Below, in pieces: positions 53,074 to 61,212 of a DNA stretch of 64,000 bases (the stretch's first letter is position 1; every line of letters starts with the position of its first letter). The stretch is from contig BCGQ01000001.1 of NCBI GenBank assembly GCA_001599355.1, positions 2,421,135-2,485,134 on the forward strand, written 5' to 3'. Source of the stretch: Nakazawaea peltata (taxonomy: Eukaryota > Ascomycota > Pichiomycetes > Alaninales > Pachysolenaceae). The translations under genes were made by a program, and so were the position numbers. The notes beneath the pieces are model-generated. The model was not told the DNA's origin and did no database searches. It worked only from the letters and a program-made list of their open reading frames with translations.

Positions 53074-55410
53074 CTATCTTTTACTCAAAGGAACATCTTC
53101 GTCCGACGATACCAAGTCCACCACTTCGTAGTTTCTTTTCAACGGTGTAGAGGTTAAATTGGAACCACCATTGAATGATCCGTGTCCGTTTTGATAAGGT
53201 GTGAACCTTGACGGAGATATATTGTTGGAACCATTATTGATGCCTAGTCCTGGTGCTGGAGATCCCAAGTTTAATGTACTATTCAGTTGGGAGACATCTG
53301 ATATGAATAATGAATTAGGGTCTATTGAGAACCCGAGATCTATTGATTTGGACTGCGAGTTTTCGTATGCTGGGTTTCTAGATTGTGATTGCCCGGGTCC
53401 TGGTTTGAATCTGGAAGGAGAGTATGTTGGACCTGAATAAGTTCTCCATGACGGCATTGTAGGGGTGAAGGAAGGCATTGGTGGTCTAGGAGGTCTACTT
53501 TGGAGAGGTGCATTTAATGATGAGTTCCTCATGGTTGAACCGAATTCAGGAGCACTTTCTGTTCTCATTGTGGGAGTTTTTTGAGTTCCATTTTTATCTT
53601 TGTCTAGTAGGAATAGTTCAGGGAATGAGATTTTCTCGGGTGCCGGGATAGTGGAAGGAGATGATTGGATATCGGTTGTTTGGGTGTTTTGAGGTTCTTG
53701 AGGTTCCAGAGGTGGTGGTGGTGGTGGAGGAGGTAGCGGCGGAGCTGCCGAAGTTGCAGGAGGAGGAGGAGGAGGAGGAGGAGGAGGAGGAGGTGGAGGC
53801 GGAGAAGCTGCAGTTGCAGGAGGTGGAGACTGTGGTGGAGGAAGTGGTGGAGGAGGAAGTGGTGGAGGAGGAAGTGGTGCTAATCGTTCCTCAGATTGTT
53901 TCTCTAAAACCGATTGAACTTCCTTCTCCAAAAGATCAAGTGCATCATCATCATTCTCCTCCTCATCATCCAGTTCATCACTGTCACTATCTAATGAAAT
54001 AACCTCAGGTTCAGCAGCCTTTTGGAATACAGCAGCCAGTAATGGTATAGAACTGTTGATCTCCTCCTTCTTGACTCCACCAATCTGTGGTTGTTCAGTT
54101 TTAGATTCGTTAGGTTTATCCAGTTCTTTTACTTTCCAGCCACCATCTTGCATAATCTCGATAGAATCTTCTTCTTCAGTAGTGTTAGCAATTACTTCAG
54201 ACATGTAATCATCGATAGACAAAGTCTTGACGGTGACCTCATTCTGACAAATAGGACAATTCCAAGTAGCAGCCTGTTCTTGAAGTTGTAAAAATGACAA
54301 AGCATCAAAGCATTGGATATGCTTACAATAAAGAGATTTAGCAGGATATTTCAACTTACCATAAGTCAATGGACAACGTAAGGAAACAATCTCCTGCATT
54401 TCCACCAAATCATCCTCCTCTTGATCACCTTTCTGTAACTCTGATATCGTAGCCACTTTCAGAATATGTGGCTGGGCCATTACCTTCTCCAATACTTTCT
54501 CTGGGGAGATCATCTCCACTATATATGCAAACATTATGTATTGGACTTTGGAGAAAGCGTAAACTACGTTGACTCTATTCATCATAGGAGGAAGTCTTAT
54601 GAACTTGGTGATGTCGGCATGCCGTGTGGTTCCTGGTTTGTTCTTAATACCTTTCAAGTTATCTTTAATTTGAGTGCCATTGACGGTGATTTCAATTGGA
54701 TGAGGGAATTCGATGAATGTGTCTCGTGTAGCGACACCTTTGAAAGGAGCCGAGAGAATGACTAAATGATATTGAGGACCCAGAGCTAACATGTGAGAGT
54801 CGGCATCGCTTAATACGAATGAGAATTCACAGGTACCTCTACCTTGAGGGGCTTTTTCGGCGATGACTGGAGTACCTTGGAGTAATCTTTTGAGTCTATA
54901 GAAGGGAGATTCTTTGAAATAGACCCAAGGGCGTTTTTTATTGGACAGTGCAGATCCAAGGTGAGATCCAGGGAGGGGAGATCCCGAGAGACCAGAGCCC
55001 AGCCGGGCACTCAGAGCAGCACTCAGAGCACCCAGACCACCGCCAATATATGGACTAAGATTCTCCTGGTAAGTATTGTTCAAAATCGACGAATAAAGCA
55101 ACTGAAAATTCGGCACAGCATGATCATTGGCGACTTCAATGACGATCTTTCGGATTGTCAATAACCGAGTAGTATCATTTTGGCGGATTCCCGAGTAAAG
55201 GTACAGTTTGATTCTACCGGCCAAGTCCAGTTTACGTCCCGAAAGCGCCAAACCCATCGATCTCGCCACCTCTTTAAGTCTCACCACAGTAAGTTGGTCT
55301 ATTCTTTGTTGAGTATCGAGGATTTCGATCTGGGAGATGGAGGGGGACACGTTGGGCGGGGCCGCGGGCAGCGCTGTGTGCGCTGTAGGCGGGTATGATG
55401 GATCGGTCAT
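53074..55410 (-). CDS. SIZ1: SUMO E3 ligase SIZ1/SIZ2 (PIAS family)
   Basis: Transfers SUMO from Ubc9 to substrates such as PCNA and septins. The 778 residues: SAP DNA-binding motif (about 35-72, RLKEVARSMGLALSGRKLDL), PINIT domain (about 150-300), SP-RING (about 340-400, RCPLTYGKLKYPAKSLYCKH and TWNCPICQNE), then two SUMO-interacting motifs: EVISLDSDSDE and near the end EVVDLVSSDED. A proline-rich segment (about 500-570) holds long Pro runs (PPPPPPPPPPPPPPP and similar) from GGAGGAGG-type repeats on the plus strand (53713-53880). The C-terminal third is Ser/Pro/Asn-rich. Yeast Siz1 (904) and Siz2 (726) both fit in size; Siz1 is a working name. Confidence 0.93.
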   Translation of the reverse strand: MTDPSYPPTAHTALPAAPPNVSPSISQIEILDTQQRIDQLTVVRLKEVARSMGLALSGRKLDLAGRIKLYLYSGIRQNDTTRLLTIRKIVIEVANDHAVPNFQLLYSSILNNTYQENLSPYIGGGLGALSAALSARLGSGLSGSPLPGSHLGSALSNKKRPWVYFKESPFYRLKRLLQGTPVIAEKAPQGRGTCEFSFVLSDADSHMLALGPQYHLVILSAPFKGVATRDTFIEFPHPIEITVNGTQIKDNLKGIKNKPGTTRHADITKFIRLPPMMNRVNVVYAFSKVQYIMFAYIVEMISPEKVLEKVMAQPHILKVATISELQKGDQEEDDLVEMQEIVSLRCPLTYGKLKYPAKSLYCKHIQCFDALSFLQLQEQAATWNCPICQNEVTVKTLSIDDYMSEVIANTTEEEDSIEIMQDGGWKVKELDKPNESKTEQPQIGGVKKEEINSSIPLLAAVFQKAAEPEVISLDSDSDELDDEEENDDDALDLLEKEVQSVLEKQSEERLAPLPPPPLPPPPLPPPQSPPPATAASPPPPPPPPPPPPPPPATSAAPPLPPPPPPPPLEPQEPQNTQTTDIQSSPSTIPAPEKISFPELFLLDKDKNGTQKTPTMRTESAPEFGSTMRNSSLNAPLQSRPPRPPMPSFTPTMPSWRTYSGPTYSPSRFKPGPGQSQSRNPAYENSQSKSIDLGFSIDPNSLFISDVSQLNSTLNLGSPAPGLGINNGSNNISPSRFTPYQNGHGSFNGGSNLTSTPLKRNYEVVDLVSSDEDVPLSKR
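53713..53880. repeat. Polyproline-coding GGAGGN repeats in SIZ1
   Basis: Trinucleotide array (GGTGGTGG, GGAGGAGGA, GTGGTGGAGGAGGAA units) encoding Pro/Leu-Pro tracts on the minus strand. Such arrays are prone to length change. Confidence 0.85.
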
Positions 55411-55687
55411 GATAACACAGACAGAGGAGTCGAGTTGTCTAGATGAGATGAGTCTGTGTGGTGCTCGTGTCTTGTCAAATTGAAGCCCGATAGGATAAAA
55501 TTTGAGCGAAAAAATGCCCCTTTTGAGATGAAAAAGTTCAATTAGAATGTCTGAGACGATGCAAGGTGAGATTAAAGGGGAGAGGGAAAATAAGGGAAAA
55601 TGAAGGGAAAAGGGGGGAAAATTAAGGAAAATTAAGGGGGGAGGGTAGGTGGCAGAGGGGAAGGGGAAGGAAGAATCGTATCAATTA
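55411..55687. other. Purine-rich tract upstream of SIZ1
   Basis: 277 bases; 55565-55680 is nearly all A and G on the plus strand (AGGGGAGAGGGAAAATAAGGG...), so the minus strand, which is transcribed for both neighbours, is pyrimidine-rich. Confidence 0.5.
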
Positions 55688-57754
55688 CTATACAGATGGC
55701 ATTGATGGCATTGACGGCGCCTCAAAAAGATATACACTAACTGTAGACCCCTCTTGTAATCTATCTGTTCCTATGTCCAATTTAGATGGCAACGCCATAA
55801 GCCCATTACAATTAACAAAACTTGCAATTCGACTTGATCTTTGAAATCCTGTGTTTTTCACAATTAATTGCCCTTGCGTATCTTGTTCAACGAAAACACG
55901 TTGGAATTCGGGACGCAGATCAAGTTTGACCGTCTGACTCAATTGGCAGCGCACTTCGGAAAGGTGGATACGAGATTGGGGGTAACCGGAGAAAAGACGT
56001 AAAGATGGGAGTACAAAGAGATAGAAACAGACTGTTGCCGAGGCGGGGTTACCTGGGAGTGCGAAGATTGTTTTGTGGTTGTCGATAGTGGCAAAGGTAG
56101 TTGGTTTACCGGGTTTCATTTTGACCCTACCGAAGTGGATTGTCCCACCCAATTTACGTTCGATCATTGGTTTCAAGAGATCTTTCTCTCCCATTGATAC
56201 ACCTCCTGTAGTTATTAAGTAGTCGATGTTGTGTTTAGAGAAGGCTTGACGCATCAAAGTTTCAAGCGATTCGTTTTGATCTGCTGCTATACCGAGATCG
56301 ATAGTTTGATAGTGACAGTTCTTCAGAGCATTGAGTAAGGTTGGACGATTGGAGTCGAAGATTTGTCCATGTTGAAGAGATGATGAACTACCTAAATCGA
56401 CTAACTCATCTCCTGTAGAAAGTACCCCAATGATTGGTTTTCTGTAAACTTTGATCTTATTGATCCCCATACTTACGAGGGTTCCCACTTCAGCTCCCGA
56501 AGAGGAGATAATGTAGCCTTTCTCAAATACAAGTTCTTCTTTAGCAATATCGGTACCTATATCTCTAATATTTTCGTTGGGTTTAACGTCTTTGGCGAGG
56601 ATTTCCACTTCGAATTCTTCATCTCCTGCTGATGAGATCAATTTCGTCTCTTCCACCATAACTATCGCATCGGCACCGAGTGGTACTGGTGCTCCTGTAG
56701 TGACTCTGGCTATTTCTTGAGATTTGAGTATATGTTGCTCTTCGGTACGGGAGGCATGTGATACAGAAACCACTTTATAGACTCCCGGGCCATCTGAAGA
56801 CTTCACAGCATATCCATCTACAATACTAGCAGTGAATTGAGGGACATTGATAGGACTTCTGATATCTTCTGCTAATACATAACCTGTGAGGTCATCTTTG
56901 GAGATTTCGATCTCGATGATTTCTGGGGATTTCGATTCAGTTTTGATTAATTCATAAGCTTCATCCATAGAGATCATTGGATATGGAGATACACGGGCTC
57001 TTTGAGTAACAGGCCCATCCAAATGATTAGAAACCAATTCATGTTTTGCTAAACCGCAGCCATGTTTAGGGGTTGATTCCGTACCATGATGGTGATGGTG
57101 GTGATGATCATGGTGATGGTGATGATGATGATGATCAGACTTCAATTCTTTGGAGAACCCTTCTACTGAAGGTGTCTCAACCACCGAAGTCCCATTTCCC
57201 GGAGGAAGATTCTGCAATGTTCTCTCCATCTTCTTATGAAGAGCCCTAGAATCTCTGCTTCCAATTTGAGAGAGTGAATGACCTAAAGTGGGGATAACCG
57301 CATTCAAATTTTCTATTGCCCCCTTAGGCGACCCAGGAAGCGTAATAACTAATGATTTCTCAACAATCCCCGCAACAGGTCTGGCCATCATGGCGAATGG
57401 TGTAATCTTTAAAGAGTCACTGAGCATTTTGTGGACAATTCCCGGGGCTTCTCTTTGAATAAGAGCCTTGATTGCCTCCGGAGTACAATCCCTATCGGTG
57501 AAGCCGGTACCTCCTGAGGTCAAAATAAGATCCATTTTCAATTCTCGAGTTGTCTTGGCCCATTTCATCACCACTTCTTGGATCTTTCCAACATCATCCG
57601 GAACTATTCCCGTCTCAACTACGCTGTATTGTTTGATATTTTTCAGATTGACATAATTGTTGAGATACTCCACGATTGATTCTGTCGTTTTGTCCAATGA
57701 TGGATCGACAGAACAGCTGTCAGAAACTATGAGAAGACCTACTTTGAACTCCAT
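55688..57754 (-). CDS. Gephyrin-type molybdenum cofactor synthesis protein
   Basis: Two-domain enzyme of the last Moco steps: adenylylation of molybdopterin and Mo insertion. The 688 residues start with a MogA-like G domain (about 1-170: LILTSGGTGFTDRDCTPEAI, then PGSPKGAIENL), then a His-rich linker (about 205-225, HHHHHHHHDHHHHHHH), and a MoeA-like E domain (about 255-688: PQFTASIVDGYAVKSSDGPG, RVTTGAPVPLGADAIVMVEE, GVLSTGDELVD, LITTGGVSMGEKDL, LPGNPASATVCFYLF). Domain order G-E is that of gephyrin. Most budding yeasts lack Moco; it is kept in nitrate-assimilating ones, so nitrate reductase genes are expected elsewhere in this genome. No partner gene lies nearby. Confidence 0.95.
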   Translation of the reverse strand: MEFKVGLLIVSDSCSVDPSLDKTTESIVEYLNNYVNLKNIKQYSVVETGIVPDDVGKIQEVVMKWAKTTRELKMDLILTSGGTGFTDRDCTPEAIKALIQREAPGIVHKMLSDSLKITPFAMMARPVAGIVEKSLVITLPGSPKGAIENLNAVIPTLGHSLSQIGSRDSRALHKKMERTLQNLPPGNGTSVVETPSVEGFSKELKSDHHHHHHHHDHHHHHHHGTESTPKHGCGLAKHELVSNHLDGPVTQRARVSPYPMISMDEAYELIKTESKSPEIIEIEISKDDLTGYVLAEDIRSPINVPQFTASIVDGYAVKSSDGPGVYKVVSVSHASRTEEQHILKSQEIARVTTGAPVPLGADAIVMVEETKLISSAGDEEFEVEILAKDVKPNENIRDIGTDIAKEELVFEKGYIISSSGAEVGTLVSMGINKIKVYRKPIIGVLSTGDELVDLGSSSSLQHGQIFDSNRPTLLNALKNCHYQTIDLGIAADQNESLETLMRQAFSKHNIDYLITTGGVSMGEKDLLKPMIERKLGGTIHFGRVKMKPGKPTTFATIDNHKTIFALPGNPASATVCFYLFVLPSLRLFSGYPQSRIHLSEVRCQLSQTVKLDLRPEFQRVFVEQDTQGQLIVKNTGFQRSSRIASFVNCNGLMALPSKLDIGTDRLQEGSTVSVYLFEAPSMPSMPSV
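57095..57142. repeat. CATCAT/ATGGTG repeat coding His linker
   Basis: Plus-strand GATGGTGATGGTGGTGATGATCATGG repeats give the His-run of the gephyrin-type protein on the minus strand. Confidence 0.8.
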
Positions 57755-57922
57755 TGGCGGTGTCTGTTATCAATGGTCAAGTGATAGATTCCAGGTAAAA
57801 TGGAGCTCTTTTTACGTTAGTCCTGCTAAGAGAGGGAAAATTACAAATGCGTCTAAATTTCTACTTAACAAAGGTTTTTCCCTTTAACAAAGGTGTTCCC
57901 GATAACAGAGGTCACATTAGCT

Positions 57923-59971
57923 TTATACATCGTCAAACGGATTAGTAGGTTGAGAAGGGGTCTCTTCAGAGGGAGTGGTGGTTCTCATTTCGACATATTC
58001 ATCCACTTCGTCCTCCTCTTCATTGGAAATTATCGACTCAGACTCAGACTCAACCACATATTTCAAACTCAGTTCCAATTCTTCCTTGTCCTTCAGTAAG
58101 AATTCCTGAAGTGGAGCAGGCAATGGAGCTTGGGTCTGAAGGTTATTCCAGCAGCTTGTTTTCGTGTAGATAAGAATGATCGAGGATAAAAACTCATCAT
58201 GATTCGAAGTCACATGACTAATCTTATCAGAAACATCATCGAATGAGGACAGCTCGAGATGGAAATTCCGGTCTTGATACAGGACTCGGATCCATTGTTG
58301 TTCACCTTTAGCAGAGTCATCTCTGTTCTGAGTCAAATAATAGAAGTTGGACTGATCAAATATGGCTCCTACAAGCATGTAAGGTTCAGCAATTCCATCC
58401 ATTTTGGAATCGATCTCTGTAGTCAAGTCGAAAGAGTTGATGTCTTGAGTCAATTTGAGCCAACTTTCTCGGAGATTCAGTAATTTAATAGACAATTTCT
58501 CTTTGAATTCACTCAATTCCTTTTCAGCTGCTTTACGTTTGGCCAATTTCTCAACAGCTTCATCTCCTTCTTCTTTAGAAAGCCTTTCGATGTCTACTCG
58601 AAGAGCCTTAAGAGACACTTTCACAGCCTCTTCAATGTTCTGTCCCCTGTGAGAAGATAAAGTTTGACGGGCCTTTAAACTGTCTTGCCTTTGGCTAGTC
58701 AACTTGGCCAATTTATCCCGTACTTCAACATAAACCTGATTATACTGTTTAGAGAAGATCTGAGGGTAAAAATACAGAGGAATCGAAATTCCCGGACAAG
58801 ATTTCGAGTTATAACTTCCGTCTTCTGGGGCCAAGATTGGAATGGTGATTATATCACTGAATTTGGAGATATCAATTACATTAGCACGCTCCATATTCTC
58901 TCCAATGATGATGTTATGCAACGAATGATATAAAGTGTTTCTAATATGATCATATTCTATAGAGAAACAAGCGGCATTTTCCTCTGGTTGGTCCGGAATA
59001 TTGAATTTACAATGGAAAAGATGCTCGAAATCGTCTTCACTGTTGATCAGACTAAGCTCGGTTGTATAAGATTGATAGACACAGTTTAATAATTCATCAA
59101 TTGTATCAATTCTCAGTAATTCTTCAAGTAAAGTTCTAGGGAGATGGTCGGTAAGACCCTTGACGGAGGCGAAGAATCTGGACGAATTCCCATCTAAAAA
59201 TGCCATTAACAATTGTGTTTCGAATATAAGACGAGATTGACAATCCTCTGGGGCCAAGTTCGTATTTCCTTTGAACCAATTCCTACTGAATTTGTACTCT
59301 TTGAAGTCATGGGTTAGTATAGAGTTTCTGAACGATGTCACCTCATGGAGAATCATCAATAATGGGGCAAAATAAGCTTCTAAAAGAGATCTCATGCCTG
59401 GTAAAAGTATTGGTGGTAAGAATTCGGGTCTCTTATGCTTTTCAATGGTTTCAAAGATATCTTCAATATCGCTGATTGGGGTCAGACGAGCTGGGTGTGT
59501 TGCTGGTACCGCCACCGACGCCTCTTCTTCAAAGCTTGGAGAATCGTCATCGTTCCGAACATACGATGAAAGTGTCCCTATGAGATCGTCATCCATGAGA
59601 CCCTCGATATTGGCGGTATTGGGATGTGATTGTGGTGGCGGTACGTCGTAAAAGTCACCTTCTATCAATTGACCTTCTGGTTGGTCGACTGTGGGGTGAT
59701 CAATAGCATTGTCATGACGTTGGGAGGTCAGGAAATCACTGATTGAGGAATCTGTAGCATCAACTTGGGTCCTCACCTTGTCCACAAAGGGATTCAGCGA
59801 CGGCGGTTGCTCTGTAAGGGGCGGTAAGTCTTGTTGTTCATCTGATTCGCAAGTTAAGAGGTAGGTGAGGGCATGCTCCACGTTGTTATTGGAGACATTC
59901 AAGGCGTTTTGGGCCAGGGATTCACTGAATCCCATCTCCAATAGATGAGCGATGTTCTGATCTGACGCCAT
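57923..59971 (-). CDS. RUP1: UBA-domain protein RUP1
   Basis: Partner of the Rsp5 ubiquitin ligase and Ubp2 deubiquitinase in yeast. The 682 residues (S. cerevisiae 671) begin with a UBA domain (about 4-43: HLLEMGFSESLAQNALNVSN, NNVEHALTYLL). The middle looks like a degenerate ubiquitin-peptidase fold (about 180-400), followed by a coiled coil (about 440-500, KAAEKELSEFKEKLSIKLLN) and a domain with EPYMLVGAIFDQSNFYYLTQ and GEQQWIRVLYQDRNF that resembles the end of USP folds. The N-terminal linker carries an NPF (SLNPFVDKV) and the tail ends TNPFDDV, both EH-domain-type motifs suggesting endocytic contacts. Catalytic Cys/His motifs of peptidases are not seen. Confidence 0.75.
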   Translation of the reverse strand: MASDQNIAHLLEMGFSESLAQNALNVSNNNVEHALTYLLTCESDEQQDLPPLTEQPPSLNPFVDKVRTQVDATDSSISDFLTSQRHDNAIDHPTVDQPEGQLIEGDFYDVPPPQSHPNTANIEGLMDDDLIGTLSSYVRNDDDSPSFEEEASVAVPATHPARLTPISDIEDIFETIEKHKRPEFLPPILLPGMRSLLEAYFAPLLMILHEVTSFRNSILTHDFKEYKFSRNWFKGNTNLAPEDCQSRLIFETQLLMAFLDGNSSRFFASVKGLTDHLPRTLLEELLRIDTIDELLNCVYQSYTTELSLINSEDDFEHLFHCKFNIPDQPEENAACFSIEYDHIRNTLYHSLHNIIIGENMERANVIDISKFSDIITIPILAPEDGSYNSKSCPGISIPLYFYPQIFSKQYNQVYVEVRDKLAKLTSQRQDSLKARQTLSSHRGQNIEEAVKVSLKALRVDIERLSKEEGDEAVEKLAKRKAAEKELSEFKEKLSIKLLNLRESWLKLTQDINSFDLTTEIDSKMDGIAEPYMLVGAIFDQSNFYYLTQNRDDSAKGEQQWIRVLYQDRNFHLELSSFDDVSDKISHVTSNHDEFLSSIILIYTKTSCWNNLQTQAPLPAPLQEFLLKDKEELELSLKYVVESESESIISNEEEDEVDEYVEMRTTTPSEETPSQPTNPFDDV

Positions 59972-60232
59972 GGTGCTTCACCTAATAGTTGGGAGAATTG
60001 ATTAGGTTTGGGTTAGAGAGGTTCGGATAAGATTTGGATGATTTGGTTAAGAGAGGTTTTGTTAGGAGGGATTCGGTTTAGAGGGGGATCGCAAATTAGT
60101 AATCTGTGCACGACCTGATGAGATGAGTTGAGGGCACTACATTGTACTACACTTCACTACACAGGCACTACACTGGCACCACCCTACACTGTACTACACT
60201 ACCCTACACTCACTCACTCACAATATCTTTCA
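59972..60232. repeat. TTCGG and CACTACA repeats between RUP1 and FCF1
   Basis: Two repeat types: AGAGGTT/GGATTCGG-like units (60003-60090, upstream of RUP1), and ACTACACT units at about 60134-60222 (GCACTACATTGTACTACACTT..., CACTCACTCACTCAC). TGCACGACC (60107-60115) is the reverse complement of the GGTCGTGCA motif. Confidence 0.7.
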
Positions 60233-60796
60233 TTAGAATACATCTGGTAACCTCTCAATAACATAACTATGCGATCCAACACTCATAATAGGCACACCCG
60301 GTACCTTTCTAATTCTCCTCTTCAAATCAGCATCATTTGTAGCAACAATATAACATTTATGTTGCATTACTCTATGAACCAAACAATCATCTGCATATGT
60401 ACCCTTATGAGAACAAGTTAATCTTTGTACTCTTGGATCTCTGGCCAATTTCAAAGCGATTCTGTATTTTGGACCCAATTTTTCCAATTCTGCCATGACA
60501 CAATCGGTGACAATAGGGATACATTTGGCGTACAAAGCGTCCATCATTCCCCTCACGAGGTCTATCTTCTTCTGTATACTGAAATTGATGAAGTTGGTAT
60601 CTATTAGCACTTGGTAAGGTGGTTTAAGAGCCGAGTTGAATTGGAAAAATAAGGCCGATGAAACTTGGGGAACTGATTTGACTAACTCGGGGTCCAGTTT
60701 CTCTACTTTTTTAGTTGGTTTCAGTAATCTTGGGTCTTTCTTAGCTAAGGTTCTCTTTACGAGACCGAACTTTCTTGTTTTCTTGGCTTTTCCCAT
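60233..60796 (-). CDS. FCF1: SSU processome PIN nuclease FCF1/UTP24
   Basis: PIN-domain endonuclease that cuts pre-rRNA at A1 and A2. The 187 residues (yeast 189) open with a basic nucleolar segment ([20 protein letters not shown]), followed by the PIN fold (about 60-160) with acidic active-site residues in [44 protein letters not shown] and [20 protein letters not shown]. The start ATG at 60796 is unambiguous. Confidence 0.97.
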   Translation of the reverse strand: MGKAKKTRKFGLVKRTLAKKDPRLLKPTKKVEKLDPELVKSVPQVSSALFFQFNSALKPPYQVLIDTNFINFSIQKKIDLVRGMMDALYAKCIPIVTDCVMAELEKLGPKYRIALKLARDPRVQRLTCSHKGTYADDCLVHRVMQHKCYIVATNDADLKRRIRKVPGVPIMSVGSHSYVIERLPDVF

Positions 60797-61212
60797 GGTG
60801 ATGATGATGGGGATGGAGTTGGTGGAGATGGGGTCAGTTGAAGTGAGGTAAAAATTTTATAGAAAAATTTTTGAGATGGGGCGGAAAGTGAGGGCAAAAA
60901 CATAAGGGCAGAAATTAGGGAAAATTAGGGGCAGAAATAAGGAAAAATTAGAATTAACTATGAAGTAGGAGGGAATAGGAAGGGGAAGGGGCAGAATGGG
61001 AGGGATTAAGGGCAGAGTTGGACATCTTCTGGAAAATACTTAGAAATAAAGGGCAGAACCGGGCCCTACAAAGGGATAAAGGTCAAGCCGGGCACTAAAA
61101 AAGGGCAAATCAAGGAACTACTAACGGCTAAAGGTCAAGCCGGGCACTAAGGTCAAGCCGGGCAGTACAAAATGGCACTACAAAATGGGCAAAGCCGGGC
61201 ACGTCTATTCCT
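60797..61212. repeat. GGTCAAGCCGGGCACTAA repeats near ArgRS 3' end
   Basis: GGTCAAGCCGGGCACTAA-like units occur at about 61081, 61131 and 61151 with partial copies (AGCCGGGCACG) up to 61202; the rest (60880-61040) is purine-rich with AGGGCAGA/AGGGCAAA words. No ORF. Confidence 0.7.

Noticed and set aside
61119-61125. TACTAAC on the plus strand between FCF1 and ArgRS
   Set aside because: Both flanking genes are on the minus strand and no plus-strand exon exists.
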